Origin: CAVVFX01 sp963777595
GTDB lineage: Bacteria > Acidobacteriota > Terriglobia > Bryobacterales > Bryobacteraceae
DNA: 64,000 bases
Reading direction: 5' to 3'
NCBI GenBank assembly: GCA_963777595.1
Contig: CAVZRE010000008.1
Location: forward strand, 8,544 to 72,543
Position numbers and translations under genes: made by a program. Under the pieces are notes generated by a model. That model saw nothing but the letters and a program-made list of their open reading frames with translations, ran no database searches and was not told where the DNA came from. Of this stretch, positions 8,783-17,894 are shown piece after piece. Every line of letters starts with the position of its first letter. Within the stretch, counting starts at the first letter, position 1.

Positions 8783-9368
8783 TGAGTCTCCTTACGGCAA
8801 TCTGCTGGCAGTTCCAAGAAAACAATGGTGCAGATGTATGGCCACAGCGTGGGTGTCAAAACGCAGGCGTTGGGAGGTCTCGCGAGTTGACCAATCTTGG
8901 ACTGACCGCCGTTCGGTCAAAGGTGTAAAGCGTCGCTAAACCTTCGGCCACTCCTTCGTCGCCGCGTTGACGGGAGCCTAGTAGACAGCCGTCGCCATGA
9001 TGGCCTCACCGTTGCTGGGAGCATATCGACCATTAGCGTTTGTGGCTAGCCCTTCCACCCGCAACTTGATGTCTGGCTGCTTCCAATCGATGCAAGCCCA
9101 ATGCTGATAGTTGCATTCCCAACGCCGAGTCGTAGCGCTGAACGTTACATCGTCCGGAGGATGATGTATATATAGTTGGCAGAGAAGCGCCGGTTATCTC
9201 AGGCGCCTGAAAGCCAACTTGTGATGTGGCTTCGGCTCGGGCCGTTGGGAAGGACTTGCGCGCCGTCTGCGGGCACCCTGACACCATGTGGTCACGTGAC
9301 GAAATACAGTCAACCGCTCACGCAGGAATAGGCGCATGGCGCATGCCAAGCCGATGATCACGTCGGCG
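8783..9368. other. Intergenic region, 8783-9368
   Basis: About 585 bp holding no gene I can support. A possible 84-codon minus-strand ORF (9033-9287) has no ribosome site or family resemblance. Confidence 0.4.
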
Positions 9369-9815
9369 CTATTTACCTTTCATCGATATTCCTCTCTCCA
9401 ACTGCGTCAATTCCGGCTTGCGAAAGATTAACACCTTGACGCGGACAAGGCCCCGAGTCTCAGTCGGCACGTCCGGCGCACCTGGAACATACTGTCGGCA
9501 GAACTCGATGAATTCATAGACATACATCCACCGGCCCCGAAGAGAGTGAGGGAAACCTGGTATCTTCGGGCAGCGGACGCGGTTCATCGGAATATCAGAG
9601 TAGCGAACCAGGCAAACCAGACACAACAGCGTGGGAATTGCCGCTACCACGATAAGGAAAATGCCAATTCGAGATTTCAGGGAACCCAACCAGATCCAGG
9701 CCCCAATGGCGACGATTACCGGGCCAATGAGGAGTCCGTCGACAAACAACGAAGTAGGTTGAGCCAGCCCGGACCGAGCATCGTACTTATTTAAATCGAC
9801 GGCGAACGCGCTCAG
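9369..9815 (-). CDS. Hypothetical membrane protein
   Basis: Two membrane helices (around LLIGPVIVAIGAWIWLG and IFLIVVAAIPTLLCLVCLV) followed by a soluble tail of about 70 residues. The open frame begins far upstream, but upstream residues are Arg-rich shadow sequence of the neighbouring gene. A CTG at 9815 overlaps the stop of that gene, and a TTG at 9749 is an alternative; the start is unresolved. Family not recognised. Confidence 0.45.
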   Translation of the reverse strand: MSAFAVDLNKYDARSGLAQPTSLFVDGLLIGPVIVAIGAWIWLGSLKSRIGIFLIVVAAIPTLLCLVCLVRYSDIPMNRVRCPKIPGFPHSLRGRWMYVYEFIEFCRQYVPGAPDVPTETRGLVRVKVLIFRKPELTQLERGISMKGK

Positions 9816-10201
9816 AACAAACGCCCTATGCCATTGAACGCGAGGTCGATCGCGGCAATTATCGGAAACATTGCAAACGGGTACAGGATGAGCAAGGTCC
9901 ACTTGAATCCCCGCCGTCGAGGGCTGGATAACAAAATGCACGCCGCGCCGGCAAGCAATCCGAACCCGATGAATAGAAATAATAGACCGTTGTCCAATCC
10001 GCCGCCCTTCCGCCCTGCTTGCCCTAACCATGTGAACGCGGTAGCGAGCGGCATGGCGAACCAGCCGAGCCATCGGCGTGGACCACGATCATGTTCTTGA
10101 ACGGGAGGAACGGGAACGCGGTCGAAGAACGGCATACTGGCTGCGTAAACCATAGCAGGAGTCACTTTGGCTTGCAACAAAACTGACCCTAGTTTGCGCA
10201 T
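9812..10201 (-). CDS. Hypothetical membrane protein
   Basis: Protein of 129 residues with three hydrophobic stretches (GWFAMPLATAFTWLG, LLFLFIGFGLLAGAACILL and LILYPFAMFPIIAAIDLAF). Its end overlaps the start region of the next membrane gene, suggesting a two-gene unit. ATG 10201 is close to the divergent gene at 10210. No family recognised. Confidence 0.55.
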   Translation of the reverse strand: MRKLGSVLLQAKVTPAMVYAASMPFFDRVPVPPVQEHDRGPRRWLGWFAMPLATAFTWLGQAGRKGGGLDNGLLFLFIGFGLLAGAACILLSSPRRRGFKWTLLILYPFAMFPIIAAIDLAFNGIGRLF

Positions 10202-10209
10202 TCACTTAC

Positions 10210-11002
10210 GTGAAGTCCTTTATGCGCAGTCTCCTGCTGGCTGCGTGTACGTCCATGGCGTTTAGCCAAGTTCGAATCGCCCTCGAGCTTATGCCAGGAG
10301 TTACGACGACACTCAAACGCAATCCAGCCGGGCTGCGGAAATCGTTCGCCGTCACAGCCAGCGCGGGGCAGACGCTGCCGGTCGAACTGAATTTGGCCAA
10401 TCCCCTGGATGCCATCATACGGGACCATAAGATCCAGGTCCACGGGCGGGGAGGCGCGGAAGTTGAGACGGGCTGGGAGCCGACCCTCCCTACAACTGGA
10501 TGAGCGTGCTCCCTCAGTTGGGAACCTACATGGTAACGCTCTCCTGGCTGCCCAAAATCCCTACGTGCTGCGCCTGAGCCCGCTGGACCCGCGCGATCCG
10601 AGACTCGACGTCGGAATCCTCGGCAACCAGATCTCGATTCCGCTCCTCGCGAAAGAAATGACGTGGAAACGTGAAGAGTTCTTCCCCGTCGTCTCGGAGT
10701 TGGCGGAGGTAGGACCGGATCACCTGGTGGCGAGCGTCGGGGACGATGTCCGGCGTCTTTACGGGCTCGCCCGAGGAGCTTCCAGGAAAAGCAAACGATC
10801 ACGCCGAGCTTGTATTTTTCGCCTCCAAGAAGGTGATCCGGGGCCGGGACTGCAAGCCGTACGATCGGTTGGGACGTGGGACCAGACCGACTCCGGGCCG
10901 GGAACCCGATGGCCTATGCCGGATGGAATCACTCCGGACGGCCGGTATTTCGTGATGATCAGGGCCCGTGTCTCCCATCCGGTGGTCCCGTCATCTGCTT
11001 GA
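10210..11002 (+). pseudogene. Frameshifted secreted hypothetical protein
   Basis: Begins with a signal peptide (MRSLLLAACTSMAFSQ, from ATG 10222) and continues for about 90 residues until a stop at 10503. Protein-like sequence then moves to other frames: MSVLPQLGTYMVTLSWLP, then ISIPLLAKEMTWKREEFFPVVSELAEV, then EELPGKANDHAELVFFASKK, then DGITPDGRYFVMIRARVSHP. At least three frame changes are needed. The family is unknown, and the coordinates are those of the readable remnants. Confidence 0.4.
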
Positions 11003-11375
11003 GAATTTGACCCAGACCGCATGAAGGAGTTGCGCGAGAAACTGGCACGTCAATTAGAGGCTGATCCGGAACTTCGTTTACGCCGGGCCGCGAGAAGCTC
11101 GACGAAATGGTTCGGAGTTTTTCGAATCACTGAGATCCGCCTCCATCACTTCGCCGAAACGTCTCGTTATGGGAGAGTGACTATCGACAAACGACGAGTC
11201 GGAACGGAAGTCCGTTGTAACGCTAGCGACATATCTTATTAATGCTTGGATTCGGCAATGCGGCTCAGTTTCCCACCTCCCGTTCTGGTCCCGCCGGCCC
11301 ATACAGTATCACACCCGTAGATTGCGGAACTTCCGTGGCGGTTCTTCTTCTATGCTTCGAGAGGAAATCTCCCAT

Positions 11376-11610
11376 ATGATCGAGGGCTCGTTGCAGGACC
11401 TCAAATATTCGTTGCGGCTTCACCTTAACGGCCATGGCGGCGCTGGCCATCGGAGTCGGCCTCAACACTGCCATCTTCTCTGTATTTAACGCTGTTCTTT
11501 TGAAGCCAGTGCCGTTTCCCGACCCGCATCGCATCGTGCTGTTCATGAACACCTCTCCTCAGGGACACGGGTCCGCCGGATCGCCTGCAAAATTTAACCA
11601 CTGGCGCGGT
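11376..11610 (+). pseudogene. Fragment of a MacB/FtsX-type permease (acidobacterial duplicated permease family)
   Basis: ATG 11376 starts IEGSLQDLKYSLRL, the usual opening of these roughly 800-residue ABC permeases. A short deletion or frameshift follows, then TAMAALAIGVGLNTAIFSVFNAVLLKPVPFPDP, the hallmark first membrane helix. Similarity ends near 11610. Only about 10% of the gene survives. These permeases are very abundant in Acidobacteria. Confidence 0.7.
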
Positions 11611-11705
11611 GATGAAGGTTCCGATTCCGGCGACGAAAGGCATAAAGAGGAGAGCGATCGTTTATACAGTGCGTCATTCGAAAAAGAAAGAGGAATGCTG
11701 CCTGG

Positions 11706-11963
11706 ATGCGTGCCAGATCGAAGAAGAGCGCCAAGCGTCCTGATCCTTCGGCGGCCGGCAAAATCTTAGAAATTCATGGCTACGCGCATTCGCGAACCGC
11801 AGCTCATTTCCATGCGGCGCTGGCGGACATTAATCCCTGCAGCAGCCAGCGCATGGAAGTAAGGCGGTACTACGCGCGGAGTTCTATGGGTTCTTGCAGG
11901 GATGGTGGAAGGCGCCGCCCGGGGATTATTTCCGTAACCCGACCCGTCTCGCCGTCTTAAGTT
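11706..11963 (+). pseudogene. Possible degraded small hypothetical gene
   Basis: From ATG 11706 a basic N-terminus leads into ILEIHGYAHSRTAAHFHAALADIN. Near 11860 the readable sequence moves one frame to AEFYGFLQGWWKAPPGDYFRNPTRLAVLSY, then stops. Both parts look protein-like but neither is recognised, so the call is tentative. Confidence 0.25.
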
Positions 11964-12628
11964 ACTAAGTCGCATACTTGGGCGCACGCTCGGGGCGTCT
12001 ATCTGCGCACTAGAGCATGCGACGAGCCTCCAGCTTTGAGAAATTGATTATGCTTGTGTCGAGTGGGTAAGGAGGGACAAGTGTTATTGGTTCTCTTCCT
12101 AGTCGCATTCCTAGCGACGTTCGCTGCAGGTCCCCCCAACTTTTCGGGGACGTAACTTTCTGGAGGGATCGGCGTCGAAGTGCGGCTTCACTCCAGTAAT
12201 GAAGATGGTGGCCGGACACAGGCCGCCAAACAATTCGCAACGATCCAGTCAGACAATAACGGCATTGCTGCGCACAATGTGTAGGGGAATGTCTAACGGA
12301 TGGTCTCCGGCACTCCGTGCCGGAAACTCAGGATGGATGGAACATGTCGCAGGGAGTTGTCCGTGCTGATCACAGAACAAACCACGCGTTCCTCCGATAG
12401 CGCTTCGACATCGCGCAAAGACAATGAGTCCAGCGAATAGCACAAAAAATAATCGCGGGTTCGGTCTGCCGCCATTTGAAGATCGCTGGTCGATTGGCCA
12501 CGGGTGTCTTTCAAGCCTACGTGAGTAAGCAATGCAAGCGTCTTGCCACATCTTGCCATCGACTCGAGCGCTCGAATTGTCAGCGGCCTCTTGCGTGCAG
12601 CCCTTCATTTTGGCGGGAGTAATAACGA
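11964..12628. other. Intergenic region, 11964-12628
   Basis: About 660 bp in front of the response-regulator gene. Minus-strand ORFs in it have no ribosome sites or recognisable domains. Confidence 0.35.
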
Positions 12629-13799
12629 ATGAACCAAGAAGATTCCGTCGTATATGTCGTGGATGACGATCCATCTCTGCGGGGAGCGATCGACAGTCTT
12701 CTCCGGTCGGTCGGGTGGCGCGTTCAGACCTTCGTCTCAGCACGAGATTTTCTGGATTCAAAGCCGCAGGATCGGCATGCCTGTCTGAGTTTTGGACGTG
12801 GCCTTGCCGGGGCTGAGCGGCCTGGACCTGCAAAGCGAACTGATCAAGAACAAGATCCAGATTCCCGTTATTTTCATCACAGGCCACGCCGACGTCCCCA
12901 CGTCCGTGCGCGCGATGAAGGCCGGTGCGGTGGAATTTCTCACCAAGCCGTTTGAAGATGAAGATCTGTTGGAAGCGATCCGGCAAGCGATCGAGCACGA
13001 TCGCACGAGCCGCGAGCAACATCGCGATCAGCAAGAAGAACTCGCGGCTGCGGCGCGCATCCAGCAAGGCCTGATGGCCGTGACGGCTCTCCAACCCCCG
13101 TTCGCCGAAGCATTGGGAAAAAGCCAGCCCTGCAGGGAAATCGGTGGGGACTTCTTCAGCGTCCTCACCGTGGGCGACTCAGTGGTGGCGGCGATCGCGG
13201 ATGTGTCGGGCAAAGGCGTCGCGGCGGCCGTGATGGCGTCGCTGCTGCAAGGCATGATCCACGAGGGTCTGTTATCCAATGTGCCGCTGCCCGAGATCGC
13301 GCGCAATGCCAACGAGTTCTTCTGCGTCCGCGATCTGGGATCCAAGTACGCCACGCTTGTCATCGTCTGTGTGAAGCCGGATGGCCAAGGCGAGTATCTC
13401 AACTGCGGCCATATTCCCCCGTTTGTCGCGCGCGCTGGTGGAGAAGTGACCCGCCTCCGCGAATCCAATCTGCCAGTCGGCCTGATGCAAAATGCGGAAT
13501 ATCGCCGCACCGGCTTTCGTTTGAATTGTGGGGACCGGCTTATTCTGGTCACCGATGGCGTCACGGAAGCAGAGAGTCCAGAAGGCGATTTTTTTGGCGA
13601 GGAGCGGCTGGAAGCGTTCGTTTCTTTAGGAATGTCGCTGGATCAGATCTTCACTTCTGTGTGTCTATTCCAGGATGGCCGCCCCCTGAGCGACGATTGC
13701 ACCCTGGTTGGCCTGGATTATTCGGGCTGGATTAGTCGGCACAGGAGCGCGCTTTTGAAGCAAGGTGCTGTCCTGATGCCGCTTGAGCGTGCGCGCTGA
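12629..13799 (+). pseudogene. Response regulator with PP2C/RsbU-type phosphatase output, single frameshift
   Basis: From ATG 12629 a receiver domain begins (YVVDDDPSLRGAI). An extra A near 12788 breaks the frame just before the phospho-acceptor (expected CLVLDVALPG). The second frame (12792-13799) carries DVALPGLSGLDL, FITGHADVPTSVRAMKAGAVEFLTKPF, and then a complete SpoIIE/PP2C domain with GGDFFSV, DVSGKGVAAAV and VTDGVTEAESPEGDFFG. Such proteins dephosphorylate anti-sigma antagonists in partner-switching stress pathways. One base decides whether it works; it could be decay or a sequence error. Confidence 0.8.
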
Positions 13800-14000
13800 G
13801 CAGGTCTTCGCCGGCTTGGACTCTGGCGCAACCTGCATGCGCATCGTTTCGGTCCAGTCCCCTGTTCGCGGCAAGCCGGAGTCTATCCGTAGATGGCACG
13901 CTTCGATCCGTAGACGGAGACAATCTGCCTCGGCGTTGATCTGCGGACATTGTTGCCTTGGCCTCAAAGGTGCATAAGTATAGCTGCCAAAGGAGGCACC

Positions 14001-14531
14001 ATGAAGAAGCACGCAAAACCTGTTTTGACCCTGATGCTGTTAGGCGCGCTCGTCGTCTTAGCTAAGGAGGTTGTAACGGACTATGATCACTCGGCCGATT
14101 TCCAGCAGTACAAAACGTACTCATGGATGAGAGTCAAAGCCGGCGATCCACTCTGGGCGGACCGGATCACCCGAGCTGTCGACGCCCAACTCGCCGCAAA
14201 GGGTTGGTCCAAAGTGGATGCGGACGGCGACGTCGCCGTGACGGCATTCGGTTCTACGCGCGAACAACCCACACTCACGACATTCTACGACGGCTTTGGC
14301 GGCCGTTGGTTCTGGCGCGGGTTCGGCGGAATCGCGACCACTACCGTGGAGGAAACGCCGATAGGGACCCTGGTGGTCGATCTCTTCGATCAGCACACCG
14401 GAAAACTGATTTGGCGTGGAGTGGCTCGCGACGCAATGTCTGGAAAACCGGACAAAGATGAGAAGAAACTCGAGAAGGTTGTGGACAACATGTTCAAACA
14501 CTTTCCCCCACCACCACGTGGCTCGAAGTAA
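14001..14531 (+). CDS. DUF4136-type secreted protein
   Basis: Protein of 176 residues with a signal peptide (MKKHAKPVLTLMLLGALVVLA). The pattern YDHSADFQQYKTYSW ... DRITRAVDAQLAAKGW ... LVVDLFDQHTGKLIWRGVA ... VDNMFKHFPP is that of DUF4136, a periplasmic or outer-membrane-associated family. ATG 14001 has an AAAGGAGG ribosome site and is preferred to an earlier in-frame codon. There is no lipobox Cys. Intact. Confidence 0.85.
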   Translation: MKKHAKPVLTLMLLGALVVLAKEVVTDYDHSADFQQYKTYSWMRVKAGDPLWADRITRAVDAQLAAKGWSKVDADGDVAVTAFGSTREQPTLTTFYDGFGGRWFWRGFGGIATTTVEETPIGTLVVDLFDQHTGKLIWRGVARDAMSGKPDKDEKKLEKVVDNMFKHFPPPPRGSK

Positions 14532-14535
14532 GACC

Positions 14536-15389
14536 ATGATCAAACGGCCATTTGGTTGGACCAACGTGGAAGTCCCCGTGATCGGACAGGGCACTTGGAT
14601 GATCGAAGGCGACCCCGACACGGGAGAAGCGCGCGGTGGAGACGTTGCGTTTGGGACTCGATCTGGGCCTCACGCATATCGACACGGCCGAGATGTACGG
14701 CGAAGGCCGCGTGGAGCAATTGGTGGCCGAAGCCATTGTGGGCCGCCGCGACGAGGTGTTTCTGGCAAGTAAAGTCCTGCCTTCGAACGCCTCGTATGAG
14801 GGTACCTTGAAAGCTTGCGAAAGCAGCCTGAGACGCCTTCGGACGGATCGGCTCGACCTTTACATGTTGCACTGGCCGGGCCGGCATCCGGTCGAAGAAA
14901 CGATGCGAGCCATGGAGAAGCTGATCGAACGGGGCCTGATCCGCTTTGCGGGAGTCAGCAACTTCGATGTGGAGGAATTGCAAGGCGCGGCTGACTCGCT
15001 GGAAGACCAGCGCCTGGCGTGCGACCAAGTGCTCTATCATCTCGAAGACCGGGGCATCGAGGTACGGCTGCTTCCGCAATGCACGCAAGAACAGATTGCG
15101 ATCGTATCTTATTCTCCGTTTCGGGCACGGGAAGTTCCCTGGCGTTCACAGTGCCGGCGGCCGTTTGTTGGCGGAGATCGCTGAGCGGCACGGCCGAACT
15201 CCGCGTCAGGTGGCGCTGAATTTTCTGACCCGCCATCCCAATGTGTTTGCGATCCCGAAGACCACCCATCCCGACCCCGTAAAGGAAAATGCCGGCGCCG
15301 TGGGTTGGAAGCTGAGCGCGCAAGAGATTGATGCAATCGATCGCGCATTCCCCGCACCCGCCTTTGTTACGGCGCTAGGGACGCTATGA
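14536..15389 (+). pseudogene. Aldo/keto reductase with two frameshifts
   Basis: ATG 14536 gives IKRPFGWTNVEVPVIGQGTWMIEGDPDTGE. One extra base near 14630 shifts to the frame carrying HIDTAEMYGEGRVEQLVAEAI, FLASKVLP and LYMLHWPGRHPVEETMRAMEKLI, which include the catalytic Asp, Tyr, Lys and His of the family. A second extra base near 15125 shifts to LLAEIAERHGRTPRQVALNFL and FAIPKTTHPDPVKENAGA. The joined length of about 284 residues is normal for AKRs, so only the two indels disable it. Confidence 0.82.
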
Positions 15390-15530
15390 GGGGGTTGATG
15401 AAAGCGGCCGCGATCGACAGCTTCGGCCCTCCTTCCGTTTTGGGGCTGCACCAGCTGCCGATTCCGGAACCGGGGCCGGACGAATATTGGTCGCGCTCAC
15501 TGCGGCAGGCGTGGGTGTGGCGAGTTCAGG
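15386..15530 (+). pseudogene. 5' fragment of a zinc-type quinone oxidoreductase gene
   Basis: Starts MKAAAIDSFGPPSVLGLHQLPIPEPGPDE, the standard opening of NADPH:quinone/alcohol dehydrogenases. A one-base deletion then shifts the frame before LVALTAAGVGVA, after which similarity ends. It abuts, tail to tail, the broken monooxygenase gene on the other strand. Confidence 0.65.
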
Positions 15531-15534
15531 TCTC

Positions 15535-15762
15535 TCAACGCCAGTCCTCCCTCGGAAAAGTTGCGGGCGTAGCCCTTCGGCCCTCATCACTCGGGAAGAC
15601 ATCGAAGATGCCGAAGGTGGACGGACCCATGCGGATGGCGAACCATGCTGTTGTGGCGGGCTCTGACCGGACAATCGGTAACGCGTCGCGAAGGAAATCG
15701 GCAACGTCCTGTTCTTTTCCGGGCTGCGCTTCCAGTCGAACGTACAGTCCAGTGGTAACCAT
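15535..15762 (-). pseudogene. 5' part of an antibiotic-biosynthesis-monooxygenase-like (ABM) gene
   Basis: From ATG 15762 the protein reads MVTTGLYVRLEAQPGKEQDVADFLRDAL ... AWFAIRMGPSTFGIFDVFPSDEGRR, the ferredoxin-like fold of small ABM proteins. The C-terminal 20-25 residues are replaced by unrelated sequence at the junction with the dehydrogenase fragment. It may still make a shortened protein. Confidence 0.6.
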
Positions 15763-15777
15763 AATTAAACCCCCTGC

Positions 15778-16083
15778 TCAAGCGTCGACGCCCTGAGCAT
15801 GATGACCCGTGGGAATGTAAGAGAGGTCGAGCATCACCTGGTCGACGTAGCACCATCCCCATTCCTCCCCCGGTTCAAACGACTTAACGATGGGATGGTG
15901 GGTGTGGTGATAGTGCTTTGTGGCGTGCTTGTTGGGCGACGAGTCGCAGCATCCCACGTGCCCGCATGACGTGCACAGACGCAGGTGGACCCACCATGAT
16001 CCGATCTTGAGGCAATCCTCACACCCTTCAAAGGTGTGGGGGCGGATACCGTGAATCTCGTTTAGATGCGTACATTCGGCCAT
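15778..16083 (-). CDS. UBP-type zinc-finger protein
   Basis: A 101-residue cytoplasmic protein made of a single ZnF-UBP domain: ECTHL, CEDCLKIGSWWVHLRLCTSCGHVGCCDSSPNKHATKHYHHTHHPIV, and a GWCYVDQ end. Cys and His spacing fits zinc binding. Bacterial UBP fingers are often next to oxidoreductases, as here. Start ATG 16083 (MAECTHLNE) has an AAAGAGGAG ribosome site and is preferred to 16098. Confidence 0.88.
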   Translation of the reverse strand: MAECTHLNEIHGIRPHTFEGCEDCLKIGSWWVHLRLCTSCGHVGCCDSSPNKHATKHYHHTHHPIVKSFEPGEEWGWCYVDQVMLDLSYIPTGHHAQGVDA

Positions 16084-16094
16084 AACTCCTCTTT

Positions 16095-17126
16095 TCAATT
16101 GATATCCAGCACAATCTTCCCGAATACGTGACCTTCGTCCAGGCGTTTATGCGCCCGTGAAGCGTCACCCAGAGAAAAGGTAGCGGCGATGGGCACTTGC
16201 AACTTCGCCGCCTCCACAGCCAACGCAAGGTTATCGAACTGGCGAACTCCGGGTTCCGCGTCGTAGGGGATCATGCGGATACCGTGGCGCTTCCTGGGCG
16301 CTGGTTCAATACCGTTGGGATAGGCTACAGCGCCACCCGACTTGACGTTAGCGACGATACTGTCAGTGACTTCGCCACCCACAAGCGCCAGCACTGCATC
16401 CACCGGTAAGAACCTCCGCAGTACGCCCGAGACATCGCCATGAAGGCCGTCTACTGCGTCGTCGGCCCCCAGGCGGCGCGCCAGTGCGGCACCGTCTTCA
16501 CCGGCAGCTATCGCGAGGACTCGGGCCTCTCGCAATTTCGCAAATTGTATGGCTAAGGTCCCGACGCCCCCGGAAGCACCTACAACGACGACGCTTTCGG
16601 ATCGCTTAACGTGAAGCGCGTCATCGATCCCCTGGAGGGCGGTCAGACCAGTAGTGGGGATAGCGCCGGCCTCACGCATCGTCAGCCCGCTGGGGACAGG
16701 TGCGACGTTTTCTGCTGCGACGGCTACGTACTGGGCGTAGAAACCACCTTTGGGGTTGGCAAAGCTGTAAGCGTACACAGGGTCGTCGAGTTTGAACCTG
16801 CGTACGTGCGATCCCATTGCTACAACCTTGCCGGAGCCGTCAGTGCCCAGGATCAGGGGAAAAGTCGGGTGGTCACCCGGGTACCAGCCCTCGCGCATGT
16901 CAGCGTCCCATCTGCCTACGCCCGCGGTGTGAAGGGCGATCAGCACTTCTCCTTTATCTATTGAGGGTACCGGGAGTTTGTGGATGGTTAGAACGTCGGG
17001 CCCGCCAAAACGGTCGAGAGCCGCCGCGTGCATAACTTCCGGAATTTCGATGCTGGCGGCATGCCGCCCGGCCGGGTGTTTTCTTGTGTCTACGCTCATC
17101 GTTGCATGACATAACGGCACGTTCAT
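16095..17126 (-). CDS. NADP-dependent quinone oxidoreductase-like dehydrogenase (MDR superfamily, no zinc)
   Basis: Protein of 343 residues. The core starts at MHAAALDRFGGPDVLTIHKLPVP; a GroES-like domain is followed by the Rossmann motif VVVVGASGGVGTLAIQFAKL and a C-terminal HKRLDEGHVFGKIVLDI. No zinc-binding cysteines are present, as in the zinc-independent quinone reductase branch. The first 31 residues (from ATG 17126 or 17099) are an extension of uncertain reality; 17033 would give a minimal start. The frame is intact, unlike the two fragmentary relatives nearby. Confidence 0.88.
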   Translation of the reverse strand: MNVPLCHATMSVDTRKHPAGRHAASIEIPEVMHAAALDRFGGPDVLTIHKLPVPSIDKGEVLIALHTAGVGRWDADMREGWYPGDHPTFPLILGTDGSGKVVAMGSHVRRFKLDDPVYAYSFANPKGGFYAQYVAVAAENVAPVPSGLTMREAGAIPTTGLTALQGIDDALHVKRSESVVVVGASGGVGTLAIQFAKLREARVLAIAAGEDGAALARRLGADDAVDGLHGDVSGVLRRFLPVDAVLALVGGEVTDSIVANVKSGGAVAYPNGIEPAPRKRHGIRMIPYDAEPGVRQFDNLALAVEAAKLQVPIAATFSLGDASRAHKRLDEGHVFGKIVLDIN

Positions 17127-17339
17127 AACCAGCTACCAGTGTGTATATGCGGCAAGATCATGCGAGCAAGAGCATGTGGGCTTACGGTGTATTCGCCGTC
17201 CGGTCTTCGACAGACGATGTCTATAGTTTGAACAGACCTGGAGTTTGAACGGAACCACCAGCCTGGAAGCAAGGCAGCAAGGCCAAGGTTTGGCTCTACA
17301 TGTTGGCGGCGGAAATGCTGACATACGGGCGGAGGTTTT

Positions 17340-17891
17340 ATGGCAGACCTGATTGGCATGAAAGTAGCTATCCTGGTGGACGATGGATTCGAAGAAGTGG
17401 AGATGGTTGAGCCAAGGAAGGCGTTGGATGAAGCTGGGGCCGATACGAGCATCGTTTCACCCGCTCATGGAGAGGTTCGCGCGTGGAATATGACGGAATG
17501 GGGCGCGCGCTACCCCATCGATGCAGATCTCGAACTCACCTCACCGGATGCCTTCGACGCTTTGCTGCTGCCGGGTGGCGTGATGAACCCGGACCGGCTG
17601 CGAACACAGCCGAGGGCGGTCGGTTTTGTGAGGGCCTTTTTCGACGCCGGGAAACCTGTAGCTGTCATATGCCACGGGCCGTGGACGATTATCGAAGCCG
17701 GCGTGGCCACTGGGCGGCGGATTGCATCCTGGCCTTCGCTCAAAACCGATCTTCGCAATGCCGGTGCGGAGTGGGTCAACGAAGAAGTAGTAGTGGACGG
17801 CAACCTGGTTTCAAGCCGTAAGCCTGCGGATATTCCAGCGTTCAACCGGGCTATCGTCGACGTATTCAGTTTGGCTCGCGCGATCGCTTAG
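17340..17891 (+). CDS. DJ-1/PfpI-family protein
   Basis: Protein of 183 residues with the Class I glutamine-amidotransferase-like fold: VAILVDDGFEEVEMVEP with the conserved Glu, LLLPGG, and the nucleophile elbow AVICHGPW with Cys. Members act as proteases, glyoxalase-like deglycases or stress chaperones; this one is of the PfpI/YhbO type. It lies 3 bp before the OYE gene and is probably in one operon with it. Confidence 0.9.
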   Translation: MADLIGMKVAILVDDGFEEVEMVEPRKALDEAGADTSIVSPAHGEVRAWNMTEWGARYPIDADLELTSPDAFDALLLPGGVMNPDRLRTQPRAVGFVRAFFDAGKPVAVICHGPWTIIEAGVATGRRIASWPSLKTDLRNAGAEWVNEEVVVDGNLVSSRKPADIPAFNRAIVDVFSLARAIA

Positions 17892-17894
17892 AAT

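Noticed and set aside
12293..12559. 88-codon minus-strand ORF upstream of the response regulator
   Set aside because: Plausible composition, but no ribosome site and no family recognised.
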